From: Proruminimicrobium sp964487915 | Lineage (GTDB): Bacteria; Elusimicrobiota; Endomicrobiia; Endomicrobiales; Endomicrobiaceae | Direction: 5' to 3' | Length of the DNA stretch: 64,000 nt | Assembly: GCA_964487915.1 (NCBI GenBank) | Contig: CAZASN010000002.1 | Location: forward strand, 372,001 to 436,000 | Shown here: piece after piece, positions 1-7,912 of the stretch | Numbering within the stretch: position 1 is the first letter of the stretch | How the letters are laid out: every line of letters begins with the position of its first letter | The notes under the pieces: model-generated | Database searches by the model: none | What the model was told of the DNA's origin: nothing | Seen by the model: the letters and a program-made list of their open reading frames with translations, nothing else | Made by a program: the position numbers and the translations under genes

Positions 1-22
1 TGTTAGCGAAAGTTAAATAGTG

Positions 23-28
23 TATAAT
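23..28 (+). promoter_or_regulatory. -10 box of the tRNA-Glu promoter
   Basis: A perfect TATAAT lies 17 nt before the first base of tRNA-Glu, leaving room for a short 5' leader. The matching -35 would lie at the window edge (about positions 0-5) and is cut off, so only half of the promoter is visible. Confidence 0.55.
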
Positions 29-45
29 AAACCGGTAAGTTTAAT

Positions 46-119
46 GCCGCCATCGTCTAGCGGTTTAGGACATCGCCCTCTCAAGGCGGAGATCACGGGT
101 TCAAATCCCGTTGGCGGCG
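46..119 (+). tRNA. tRNA-Glu (anticodon CTC)
   Basis: A 74-nt cloverleaf. The acceptor stem GCCGCCA (46-52) pairs with TGGCGGC (112-118), with discriminator G119. The anticodon stem tcgcc/ggcgg encloses the loop CTCTCAA, giving anticodon CTC. The T-arm acggg-TTCAAAT-cccgt is canonical. The D-arm sequence GTCTAGCGG resembles bacterial tRNA-Glu. CCA is not encoded. A terminator hairpin follows directly. Confidence 0.95.
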
Positions 120-133
120 TTATCGTAAAAATA

Positions 134-163
134 AAAATCCGGTTCTAAAACCGGATTTTTTTT
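134..163 (+). terminator. Intrinsic terminator after tRNA-Glu
   Basis: An 11-bp perfect stem (134-144 with 149-159, core ATCCGGTT/AACCGGAT) with a 4-nt loop runs into a T-tract. An A-rich stretch on the left side means it may also terminate the leftward regulator gene that ends at 177. Confidence 0.85.
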
Positions 164-176
164 ATTATTTTTGATT

Positions 177-527
177 TTATTTTTTTAACTTTTCAAGTTC
201 CAGTTCTTTTTTCAGAATTGCATTTTCTCTTTTCAAAAGTTCTATTTCTTTTTTTGCAAGATAAACTTCTCTGGCTTCATTAAGCGAAAAAGAGTTTGCA
301 TCATTGACATGAGAACTGATTTCAAATATTTTTTGAAGCTCGGATTCCGGTTTTTTAAAAAGTTTTGACATTTTTTTTATGTTTTCTTCGGAAGGCGATT
401 GAATACCCTTAAACCACGCGCCGACTGCAGGATGAGAAATGCCGAGCAGTCTGGCCAATTTTAACTGACTTCCCCGAAGTTTGCCTTTATTGACGCTTTT
501 GAAAAAATCGTTTTTTTCTTTATTCAC
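177..527 (-). CDS. XRE-type helix-turn-helix regulator with C-terminal coiled coil
   Basis: A probable DNA-binding transcriptional regulator of about 116 residues. Residues about 18-60 form a Cro/C1-type HTH (SQLKLARLLGISHPAVGAWFKG), where a recognition helix follows a short turn. The C-terminal third (about 80-116) is a charged Leu/Glu/Lys heptad-like coiled coil, likely for dimerisation. I chose the GTG start at 527 because AGGAG lies 5 nt upstream; longer in-frame starts (for example TTG at 554) have no ribosome site and would overlap the rightward promoter. A palindrome and direct repeats just upstream (568-593) are its likely operator, implying autoregulation and control of the divergent promoter. 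The target genes are unknown. It could be a remnant of a mobile element or a phage-type repressor. Confidence 0.75.
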   Translation of the reverse strand: MNKEKNDFFKSVNKGKLRGSQLKLARLLGISHPAVGAWFKGIQSPSEENIKKMSKLFKKPESELQKIFEISSHVNDANSFSLNEAREVYLAKKEIELLKRENAILKKELELEKLKK

Positions 528-547
528 GAATTCTCCTGATAAACATC

Positions 548-593
548 TTGACAAAAAAGACCTTTTAAATTACAATATAATTACAATGTAATT
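548..593 (+). promoter_or_regulatory. Rightward promoter with overlapping palindromic operator
   Basis: TTGACA (548-553) is separated by exactly 17 bp from TACAAT (571-576), a near-consensus sigma-70 promoter reading right, away from the XRE gene. A perfect palindrome AATTACA-a-TGTAATT (579-593) sits at the expected transcription start. The AATTACAAT half-site is repeated at 568-576 and 579-587, 11 bp apart, about one helical turn. This is the arrangement expected of a promoter repressed by the adjacent HTH protein. Confidence 0.65.
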
Positions 594-632
594 AAAATTT
601 CTGAAATATAAGATTTTAAAAGGGAAACAGTT

Positions 633-836
633 ATGGATTGCGAAAGGATACTGCGAATAATTAAACGTAACAATATAAATATTGTTGCGGGTTTCGCTGA
701 CTCCGTAACAGTAACATCAGGTAGAGAGCGTAGATTTTTACCAGTAGTATTACACTCTCACCTGATGTCCCTTAAAAGTTTATTAATTATACAAAAAATC
801 ATAATTTGTATCAATTTTATTGATTTGTCCGCATAA
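633..836 (+). CDS. Doubtful 67-aa ORF downstream of the XRE-controlled promoter
   Basis: An ATG follows AAAGGGAAA at a plausible Shine-Dalgarno distance and lies about 50 nt after the predicted transcription start of the XRE-overlapped promoter. The product (67 aa) has a basic N-terminus and a hydrophobic Ile-rich C-terminal stretch (about residues 49-64) that could be one membrane segment. I recognise no family. The ORF contains a strong inverted repeat (714-768), so the region could instead be a structured untranslated RNA. Confidence 0.25.
   Translation: MDCERILRIIKRNNINIVAGFADSVTVTSGRERRFLPVVLHSHLMSLKSLLIIQKIIICINFIDLSA
714..768 (+). repeat. Long imperfect inverted repeat (hairpin)
   Basis: Left arm 714-731 (ACATCAGGT...GAGAG.GT) and right arm 752-768 (AC.CTCTC.ACCTGATGT) pair over about 17 positions with one bulge and one mismatch, enclosing a 20-nt loop. 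No T-tract follows, so it is not a simple terminator. A second short inverted repeat, ATACAAA/TTTGTAT, occurs at 789-811. Possible RNA structure or protein-binding site. Confidence 0.5.
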
Positions 837-902
837 AAATACTTTGAAAAAATAAAATTTTATGTTTGTAACCGCGCCGGCCGGTCGTAATAAGGGAAAA
901 GT

Positions 903-1097
903 ATGCTGGTAATAATTAATGCAAAACACAAGTCAAAATTTATAAACAGACTCCGCAAAGCAGAGATAAAAAACCAGATTGCGGAAGTAAGATATTATAA
1001 AAAGATGATTTTAATGAAAGGCGGTTATTGTTTCAAACAGTATCTTGAAAATTCGCTGTCCGAACTGCGCAGTCTTTTAAAAAACAGACATGTATAG
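903..1097 (+). CDS. Doubtful small basic protein, 64 aa
   Basis: An ATG is preceded by AAGGGAAAAG at Shine-Dalgarno distance, the same leader style as the ORF at 633. The product is strongly basic (many Lys/Arg) with no membrane segment and no recognised domain; basic residues are spread along its length. It sits alone between the XRE region and serS, in the same direction as serS but over 100 bp away. It might belong to the XRE-controlled unit. Coding status is uncertain. Confidence 0.3.
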   Translation: MLVIINAKHKSKFINRLRKAEIKNQIAEVRYYKKMILMKGGYCFKQYLENSLSELRSLLKNRHV

Positions 1098-1214
1098 TTT
1101 AAAAATTATTTATAAATCAATATCTCTCCTTGCCAAATAATTCACAAAAACATAAAATCTAAAAGTACAAAAATAACTTAAATTTTTTTTAAAAGAATAA
1201 ACCGGGAGACGATG

Positions 1215-2495
1215 ATGCTAGATATAAAATTGTTTAGGGAAAATCTTGAATATGTTCAAAACGGTCTTAAAAAAAGAGGTTTTGATACGAATTTTGAAAC
1301 TTTAATAAATCTTGATAACGACAGAAGAAAACTTATATTAGAGATAGAGCAGGCAAGACTGAGAAGAAATTCAGATTCTGAAATGATAGGCAAACTTAAA
1401 AGAGAAGGCAAAGAGCCGGATGCCGCTCTTTTGGAAGAATTAGATCAGTTCAGAGTGAGAATTCAGGAAAACGAAAGATTTTTGCTTAATGTTGAAAATC
1501 AAATTGAAGATATTTTAATGCGAATCCCTAATATTCCCGATGAAAGCGTTCCTCTCGGAAAAGATTCAAAAGATAATGTCGTGGTCAGAACGGTAGGGGA
1601 TATTCCTAAATTTTCATTTAAGCCTAAACATCACTGGGAAATAGGGGAAAAACTTGATATTCTTGATTTTGAAGCCGCGTCAAAAGTGTCCGGTTCAAGA
1701 TTTGCTCTTTTGAAAAATGAAGGATGCGCTCTTGAAAGAGCGATAATAAGTTTCTTTCTTGATACGCATAAACAGAAAGGATATACAGAAATAATGGCAC
1801 CTTATCTTGTAAATAAAGCTTCCATGAGAGGAACAGGGCAGCTTCCTAAATTTGAAGAAGAACTTTTTAAATGCACGGAAGACGAACTTTATCTTATACC
1901 GACTGCCGAAGTATCGGTAACAAACATACACAGGGACGAAGTTCTTGAAGAAGTTTCTCTTACAAAAAAATATGCGTCTTATTCAGCCTGTTTCAGAAGA
2001 GAAGCAGGGACATACGGCAAAGACACAAAAGGTCTTATAAGAAACCACCAGTTTAATAAAGTTGAACTTGTTAAATTCACAAAACCGGAAAATTCGATGG
2101 CCGAACTTGAAGCTTTAACTTCCGACGCCGAAAACGTATTGCAGCTTTTAAAGATTCCGTACAGAGTAATGCTTTTATGTTCCGGCGACATAGGATTCGG
2201 TTCTTCAAAAACTTATGACCTTGAAGCATGGATGAGCGGCGAAGGGACTTACAGGGAAATATCTTCATGTTCAAATTTTAAAGATTTTCAGGCAAGAAGA
2301 ATGAATATTAAATTTAAAAGCAATACTTCCAAAAAGAGAGATTTTGTTCATACTCTAAACGGCTCCGGCGTTGCCGTGGGAAGAACTTTCGCTACGATTC
2401 TTGAAAATTACCAGCAGGAAGACGGATCTGTGGCAATACCCGAAGTTTTAAGAAAATATACCGGATTTGACGTTATAAATCCGAAGAAAAAATAA
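1215..2495 (+). CDS. serS: Seryl-tRNA synthetase
   Basis: Charges tRNA-Ser with serine in the cytoplasm (class II synthetase). The N-terminal about 100 residues form the long antiparallel coiled-coil arm that grips the tRNA variable arm (Glu/Arg/Lys-rich, IENQIEDILMRIPNIPDESVP). The catalytic core carries class II motif 2 (ACFRREAGTYGKDTKGLIRNHQF) and motif 3 (LNGSGVAVGRTFATILENYQ). The length of about 426 aa is normal. ATG at 1215 is preferred over 1212 because GGGAG (1204-1208) then has better spacing and the protein begins MLDIKLFRENLEYV as in the family. It is monocistronic and converges with the leftward exonuclease gene 2 bp away. Confidence 0.97.
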   Translation: MLDIKLFRENLEYVQNGLKKRGFDTNFETLINLDNDRRKLILEIEQARLRRNSDSEMIGKLKREGKEPDAALLEELDQFRVRIQENERFLLNVENQIEDILMRIPNIPDESVPLGKDSKDNVVVRTVGDIPKFSFKPKHHWEIGEKLDILDFEAASKVSGSRFALLKNEGCALERAIISFFLDTHKQKGYTEIMAPYLVNKASMRGTGQLPKFEEELFKCTEDELYLIPTAEVSVTNIHRDEVLEEVSLTKKYASYSACFRREAGTYGKDTKGLIRNHQFNKVELVKFTKPENSMAELEALTSDAENVLQLLKIPYRVMLLCSGDIGFGSSKTYDLEAWMSGEGTYREISSCSNFKDFQARRMNIKFKSNTSKKRDFVHTLNGSGVAVGRTFATILENYQQEDGSVAIPEVLRKYTGFDVINPKKK

Positions 2496-2497
2496 AA

Positions 2498-3082
2498 TTA
2501 TTCGGCTTTGCTTTTAGGGAAAGACTGTTCAAAATAAGACGGTTCAAGAGTATCAATACCTCTTTCGTACAGATTATTAAACAAATATTTTGATATTGAC
2601 CGCATTGTAAGAACGTCGGCCATGGCTCTGTGCGTTTCAGTTACGTTTATGGAAAGACTCTGGGCAATAGACCCCAGTTTATTGGACGGGAATGAAAAAT
2701 ACTGTCTTGAAATTAAAAGCGTGTCAAGAAAATACATTTCGGGCGATTTTATTTTACTTTCCATTATTTCTTTTGAAATAAAATTCAAATCAAAAGACGC
2801 ATTATGGCATACAAGCGTAAATCCTGCTATAAACTCGGCTATTTCTTTAGCTACTTCATAAAATTTAGGGCTGTTTTTCACCATGTCGTCTGTAATTCCG
2901 TGTATCAGTGAGCAAGCCTCGGGAATCTGAATCTGCGGATGTATAAGTGAATTGAACAAAAATTCTTCGCCGTCTTTTATTTTTAGCATTGCGACTTCGC
3001 ATATTTTTGCGCCCTGGCTTACGGAAAGCCCCGTTGTTTCTATATCCAAAAAAACTATATTGTTCGGGTTATTAGTTCTCAT
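2498..3082 (-). CDS. DnaQ-like 3'-5' exonuclease (DEDDh family)
   Basis: A 194-aa stand-alone exonuclease domain related to the proofreading epsilon subunit of DNA polymerase III and the PolC exonuclease. Exo I is FLDIETTG (near residue 13), Exo II is the CHNASFDLNFI segment, and Exo III is HRAMADVLTM; together they supply the metal-binding Asp/Glu and the His of the DEDDh type. No polymerase-binding or GIY-YIG extension is present, so its exact role (proofreading, repair, RNA trimming) is open. AAGGA precedes the ATG. It lies 10 bp after argS in the same direction and is probably co-transcribed with it. Confidence 0.88.
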   Translation of the reverse strand: MRTNNPNNIVFLDIETTGLSVSQGAKICEVAMLKIKDGEEFLFNSLIHPQIQIPEACSLIHGITDDMVKNSPKFYEVAKEIAEFIAGFTLVCHNASFDLNFISKEIMESKIKSPEMYFLDTLLISRQYFSFPSNKLGSIAQSLSINVTETHRAMADVLTMRSISKYLFNNLYERGIDTLEPSYFEQSFPKSKAE

Positions 3083-3092
3083 TAAAATCCTT

Positions 3093-4736
3093 TTACATTT
3101 TCTCCGGAGCGGAAACTCCGAGCAGGTTTAAACCTTTTGTTATTACGGTTGAAACGGCTTTCAGCAACTCAACTCTTGCTCTTGTAAGTTCAGGTTCAAC
3201 GCCCAGTACTCGGCATTTTTCATAAAATCTGTGGTATATGTCGGCAGTTTCCGTCAAATAAGTCGTAAGATGATGAGGACTCATAGTTTTTGAGCAAATT
3301 AAAAGAGTATCCTCAAACAAAGCAAGTTTTTTTATCAAATCGCGTTCTTCTTTTGAAGTTAAAAGATTGAAATCGGCAGTTTTTCCGTCATTTTTTTTAT
3401 ATTCTTTAAAAATAGAATGGCACCTTGCGTTTACATATTGAACGTAAAATACTGGATTTTCGCTTGACTGTTTTTTTGCAAGTTCCAAATCGAATTCAAG
3501 TTGGGAATCGGGTGCTCTTAACAGAAAGAAAAATCTGCATGCATCTGTCCCTACTTCGTCCAAAACTTCTTTAAGCGTTACAAACTCGCCGCTTCTTGTT
3601 GACATTGCAACGGGAACTCCGTTTCTTACAAGAGAAACAAGCTGGTATAAAATGACTTTTAACGCTTCCGGAGTCTGCCCGAGCATTTGTATTGCGGCAT
3701 TTATTCTTGCAACATATCCGTGATGATCGGCTCCCCAGAGATTTATTACTTTTGTAAAATGTCTTTCATATTTATTTTTGTGGTATGCTATGTCAGAAGC
3801 AAGATACGTATATCTTCCGTCCGATCTTTTCAAAACTCTGTCTTTATCATCGCCGTATTTTACGGAATTAAGCCACAAAGCGCCGTCCTGCTCGTAGGCA
3901 AAACCTTTTTCGTTTAAAAAAGAGCATACTTTGTCTACTTCCGTAAGGCCGGCATTGTCCTTTTTTACGGCAATGGAAGATTCCGAAAACCAATTGTCAA
4001 AAGTAACGGCAAACCGGTTTAAATCGTCTTTTATTCCGTCTAAAATACGGGTGTGGGATTCTTCTCTAAAATCTATTTTGTCAAAAGATTTTCCTTCGTT
4101 TATCAAAGTCCGGGCGATATCTTTTATATAATCGCCTTTATAGCCGTCTTCAAGAAAAGGAATATCTTCGCCTTTTAACTGGCGGTATCTTGTTTTAGTC
4201 GATTCTCCCAAGACATTCATTTGGTTGCCGACATCGTTAAGATAATACTCTTTAACAACATTATATCCGAGATGTTTTAAAATTCTGCCCAAACTGTCGC
4301 CTATGGCGGCGCCTCTTCCGTGCCCTATATGCAAAGGACCCGTCGGATTTGCGGATACGAATTCAACCATTATTTTTTCATTTTTTGACGTTTCCTGTTT
4401 TGCGTAATTTTCTTTTTTTTCAAGAATTTTTGAAAGTTCTGCGTATAAAAAAGCGTCCGTAAAATGAAAATTTATAAACCCCGCGCCTGCTATTTCGATT
4501 GTTTTTATTTCCGAAGAAAATTCTTTTTGAAGCGTTTCTATAAGTTCCTGCGCTATAACTCTGGGATTTGTCTTAAGTTTTTTTGCTATAAGCATGGCCG
4601 CATTTGAAGCAAGGTCCGCGTTTATGTTCTTGGGCGGTATTTCAACCGTAAAAGACACCTCTTCTTCAATGCCTTTTGATTTTGCAAAAGAGTTAACTGC
4701 AGATTTTAATTTTTCTTCTATATTAAATTTTAACAT
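3093..4736 (-). CDS. argS: Arginyl-tRNA synthetase
   Basis: Class I synthetase charging tRNA-Arg. The N-terminal Add1 domain (about 1-105) is followed by the HIGH motif in PTGPLHIGHGRGAAIGDSLG (about 131-150). MSTRSGEFVTL in the KMSKS-loop position lacks a canonical KMSKS, as is common in ArgRS. The C-terminal DALR-type anticodon-binding domain ends in ELTRARVELLKAVSTVITKGLNLLGV. The 547 aa length is typical. The start has AAGGAAA upstream. It is the first gene of a short leftward unit with the exonuclease gene. Confidence 0.97.
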   Translation of the reverse strand: MLKFNIEEKLKSAVNSFAKSKGIEEEVSFTVEIPPKNINADLASNAAMLIAKKLKTNPRVIAQELIETLQKEFSSEIKTIEIAGAGFINFHFTDAFLYAELSKILEKKENYAKQETSKNEKIMVEFVSANPTGPLHIGHGRGAAIGDSLGRILKHLGYNVVKEYYLNDVGNQMNVLGESTKTRYRQLKGEDIPFLEDGYKGDYIKDIARTLINEGKSFDKIDFREESHTRILDGIKDDLNRFAVTFDNWFSESSIAVKKDNAGLTEVDKVCSFLNEKGFAYEQDGALWLNSVKYGDDKDRVLKRSDGRYTYLASDIAYHKNKYERHFTKVINLWGADHHGYVARINAAIQMLGQTPEALKVILYQLVSLVRNGVPVAMSTRSGEFVTLKEVLDEVGTDACRFFFLLRAPDSQLEFDLELAKKQSSENPVFYVQYVNARCHSIFKEYKKNDGKTADFNLLTSKEERDLIKKLALFEDTLLICSKTMSPHHLTTYLTETADIYHRFYEKCRVLGVEPELTRARVELLKAVSTVITKGLNLLGVSAPEKM

Positions 4737-4791
4737 TAAATTGGTTTCCTTAAGGGCTTATTTTAACATTTTTTAGTTTTTTTGTCTTTAA

Positions 4792-5292
4792 TTATTGCCA
4801 TTTTTCATAACGTATTTTTTCCGGTTCCCATCTCTGTTTTTCTTTCGGCTCTTCGGCTTTTTTGCCTATTACCACAAGAGAAAAAGGTTTTATGTTTTCA
4901 GGAAGATTCATAAGTTCAGCAAAAGCTTTCACTCTTTCTTCAATAGGATAAATCCCGCACCATACGGATCCGTATCCTTTTGCGGTGGCCGCAAGAAGCA
5001 TATTTTGCGTTGAAGCCGCGCAGTCCTGCTGCCAGTAATTTTTATACTGTTTTTCAATATCGCAGCACACTATTATGCCCAGCGGAGCGTTTACAAGCAT
5101 CTGCGATGCTCGGTGTATCTGCATTATTTTAGAATGGGTTTCTTTATCTTTTATTACTATAAAATGCCATGGTCTTGTATTCATTGCCGACGGACTGCTC
5201 ATAGCGGCATGTAAAATATAGTCAAGATCCTGCTGCGGTATAGGGTCTGAAACATAACTTCTGCAGCTTTTTCTTTCAAATAAAATATCCAT
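4792..5292 (-). CDS. Nitroreductase-family FMN oxidoreductase
   Basis: A 166-aa flavoprotein of the NfsB/NOX fold that would reduce nitro-aromatic, quinone or related substrates with NAD(P)H; the physiological substrate is unknown. Visible FMN-contact features are the N-terminal RKSCRSY, PSAMNTRPWHFIV, and the conserved CAASTQNMLLAATAKGYGSVW stretch that binds phosphate and isoalloxazine. There is a good GGAG ribosome site. It starts 5 bp after the SGNH gene stop and is therefore the last member of the long leftward rpmH operon. Confidence 0.85.
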   Translation of the reverse strand: MDILFERKSCRSYVSDPIPQQDLDYILHAAMSSPSAMNTRPWHFIVIKDKETHSKIMQIHRASQMLVNAPLGIIVCCDIEKQYKNYWQQDCAASTQNMLLAATAKGYGSVWCGIYPIEERVKAFAELMNLPENIKPFSLVVIGKKAEEPKEKQRWEPEKIRYEKWQ

Positions 5293-5297
5293 AATAA

Positions 5298-6521
5298 TTA
5301 CTCCTTATCATATAAACTAAGTATTGTTTCTGCCACATTTTCGGCTATAAGAGTATTTCCTAATTCCGTACAGTGTCCGAAACTTCCGGCAAACATATCG
5401 CTAAAGATATCTTCTGTTTTATAGATTTTTAATGCTTTATTAAAGTTTTTTTCGTTGTCTATAAATATTAATTTATCATAATATTTTAAACGAGTTAAAT
5501 CTTTTTTGAGAGTCTCAACGGATAAAGTAGGGTATTGCATCGCTATTATTTTTGTTTTTTCATTGTAATTATAAATTTTATTTAAAATTCCGATATAATT
5601 ATTTTTTTTATATTTCAATATCTTTTCCTCATTTAAGATTTTGTTTTTAATTAAAATATCGTCGGTATATCGTCTTTTTTTTCTGATATCGTTTAATAAA
5701 AAAGAGCAATCGTATTTTTTTAATATTAAAGCGGTTCCTATATCGTCGGCAACTAAACTGTTTTTATGTTTTAATAACCAATTTTTAAATTTTTTATCCG
5801 AATCTTTTTGTTTTAAGAAAAATAATTCCAACTGATGCAAAATTCTGTATGTTATTTCACCATTATAATTATTAATTAGAATTTTTAATTTATCAAGACT
5901 TTCTTTGTCTGATTTTGCAAGATATAAACACATCAATATCATAGCGGTATTTTCGGAATAATTATCGGATTTGTTCATTAAAAAATTTAAAATATATTCG
6001 CTTTCGTTAAATTTATTTTCATTTGCGCCTCTTATTGCCAAATCTTGCAGAATAAAAAAACTTTCATCGTTATAATTATAAAAATATTTATTTTTAACGT
6101 GACTGTAAATTAATTGCAATAAATTTACGGATTTAAATTTTGATTTTTTATATCCTATGCCTCTGTCATTAATTCCAATCATTAATACAACGCAATCAGG
6201 TTTGTATTTTTCCAGATATGAATCAATATCCTCTAAAATAAAAAATGTATTGGTGCCGATTTTTCCTTCATCTATTATTTTAAATTTTTTATGTTTTCCT
6301 TTTTTTTCCAAAATACTTTGTAAAATCGTAGGCCATTGGTTTGCTGTTGTTGATTCTCCGAGACATAAAACAGTTACGTTATCATAGAGATTTATTTTTT
6401 TATATGTATGTTTTTTTATCAGCGTCAAAGAAAAAGCTGCAATTTGCAGAGATATTTCCAAGATTATAAAACCTATCAATATTCCCGTAAAAATTAAGGC
6501 TGTTTTCTTGACTAAATTCAT
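5298..6521 (-). CDS. Membrane-anchored SGNH/GDSL-like protein, paralogue A (block-V Asp missing)
   Basis: A 407-aa protein with one N-terminal membrane segment (about residues 8-32), then an SGNH-hydrolase fold whose body faces the periplasm. Block I is CLGESTTANQWP (nucleophile Ser), block II GTNTF, block III MIGIND, and the C-terminal block is SFGHCTELGN. In family members the catalytic acid is the Asp of DxxH; here that position is Ser, leaving a Ser-His pair or a non-catalytic protein. The middle (about 150-300) is a variable helical insert with repeat-like features. ATG at 6521 overlaps the mnmE stop (TAATG) with AGGAAAA upstream. Four paralogues exist in the window. The substrate is unknown; acyl esters on surface glycans are one possibility. 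Confidence 0.75.
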   Translation of the reverse strand: MNLVKKTALIFTGILIGFIILEISLQIAAFSLTLIKKHTYKKINLYDNVTVLCLGESTTANQWPTILQSILEKKGKHKKFKIIDEGKIGTNTFFILEDIDSYLEKYKPDCVVLMIGINDRGIGYKKSKFKSVNLLQLIYSHVKNKYFYNYNDESFFILQDLAIRGANENKFNESEYILNFLMNKSDNYSENTAMILMCLYLAKSDKESLDKLKILINNYNGEITYRILHQLELFFLKQKDSDKKFKNWLLKHKNSLVADDIGTALILKKYDCSFLLNDIRKKRRYTDDILIKNKILNEEKILKYKKNNYIGILNKIYNYNEKTKIIAMQYPTLSVETLKKDLTRLKYYDKLIFIDNEKNFNKALKIYKTEDIFSDMFAGSFGHCTELGNTLIAENVAETILSLYDKE

Positions 6522-7912
6522 TATTTTCCTATGCAAAATTTTGAAAATATTGTAGCCGCAATATCATCTTTTACGTCAATGCCAAGTACTTCGTTTAATA
6601 TATCAAGAGCGCTTTGGGTTTCAAAAGAAACTATCTCGTCACTGTCGCCTTTAATTATCAAATCAAGAGTTTTTTCAAGAGTTTCTTTAAATCTGCATAT
6701 TAAATTGTATTGTCTCGTATTAAGTAAAATGGACGAATCGGGTTCCAAGTTTTCAAATTCTCCGAGCGCATAAACCGGCTGAAGTATTTTATCTATATTG
6801 TTATCATTAATACATGAATAAAACACAATTTCTTTTGCTTGATAGTATTTTTTCAGATAATCCTGAGATATTTTATGTTCCAGATCCGATTTGTTCAAAA
6901 TAATTAGAGTTTTATCCAGTTTTTTATGTAACAAATCCAAAATCGCTTTATCGTTATCGTCAAATGCTGAGTTTACATCCATAACCCATAAGACGATATT
7001 CGCGCTTTCTATGGAATTTTTAGTGCGTTCCTGTCCGAGTTGTTCTATCATATTTGAACTGTGGTGTCTGATTCCGGCCGTATCTATTATTGTAAAAGGA
7101 ATCCCTTTGTAATCAATAGTTTCTTCTATTGTGTCGGTAGTCGTTCCTGCAATATCCGTCACGATTGCCCTGTTATATCCGAGTATCGAATTTAGAATCG
7201 ATGATTTGCCGGCATTAGGTTTACCGACAATTGCTATTTTTACGCCATCAATCAATGTTTGAGTAACTGTGTATGAATTAATGGTTCTTTCAGTTTGTGA
7301 AATTATTTTTCGTAAACTTTCTTCTTTTTCTTTTCTTGAAAGAAAATCTATGTCTTCATGCGGATAATCAAGAGAAACTTCAAGATAGGCAAAAAGATTT
7401 ATAAGCTCGTTTTTAATTTCTTTTAGTTTGTTTGAAAGAGAGCCTTTAAGAGAATTTAAAGACAGTTCAACGGACTTCTGAGTTTTGCTTTCTATCAGAG
7501 CATTTACGGCTTCAGCTTCCGTTAAATCCATTTTTCCGTTTATAAATGCTCTGTAAGTAAATTCTCCTTTGTCTGCTGTTCTAAATCCCTTTGAAAGAAG
7601 CAGTTTTATTATAGATTGTATTATTATATGGTTTCCGTGAGTTGTGATTTCAATTACGTCTTCGCCTGTTACGGAATTTGGCGCCTGCATATAAGTTAAA
7701 ATAACTTCGTCAAGTTGTTTTGTTCCGTCGCAGATATATCCGTGATGGACTGTCCTGTTTTTAATTCGCACGGGATTATTTTGTTTATCAAAAAAAACGG
7801 AAGATACCGTTTTAAAGGCGTCTTTACCGCTGATTCTTATTATTGCAAGCGCAGACTTTCCTTTAGGAGTTGCAAGGGCGACTATTGTATCTTCCTGTTT
7901 AAATAAATTCAT
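6521..7912 (-). CDS. mnmE: tRNA modification GTPase MnmE (TrmE)
   Basis: With MnmG, it installs the 5-carboxymethylaminomethyl group on wobble uridine of certain tRNAs. It has an N-terminal formyl-THF-binding domain (about 1-118), a helical domain and an inserted G domain: GKPNAGKSS (P-loop), DIAGTTTDTI, DTAGIRH, NKSD. It ends in the family's catalytic CIGK tail. At 463 aa it is full length. It lies between SGNH paralogues A and B with overlapping ends, in the classic rpmH-rnpA-yidC-jag-mnmE neighbourhood. Confidence 0.96.
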   Translation of the reverse strand: MNLFKQEDTIVALATPKGKSALAIIRISGKDAFKTVSSVFFDKQNNPVRIKNRTVHHGYICDGTKQLDEVILTYMQAPNSVTGEDVIEITTHGNHIIIQSIIKLLLSKGFRTADKGEFTYRAFINGKMDLTEAEAVNALIESKTQKSVELSLNSLKGSLSNKLKEIKNELINLFAYLEVSLDYPHEDIDFLSRKEKEESLRKIISQTERTINSYTVTQTLIDGVKIAIVGKPNAGKSSILNSILGYNRAIVTDIAGTTTDTIEETIDYKGIPFTIIDTAGIRHHSSNMIEQLGQERTKNSIESANIVLWVMDVNSAFDDNDKAILDLLHKKLDKTLIILNKSDLEHKISQDYLKKYYQAKEIVFYSCINDNNIDKILQPVYALGEFENLEPDSSILLNTRQYNLICRFKETLEKTLDLIIKGDSDEIVSFETQSALDILNEVLGIDVKDDIAATIFSKFCIGK

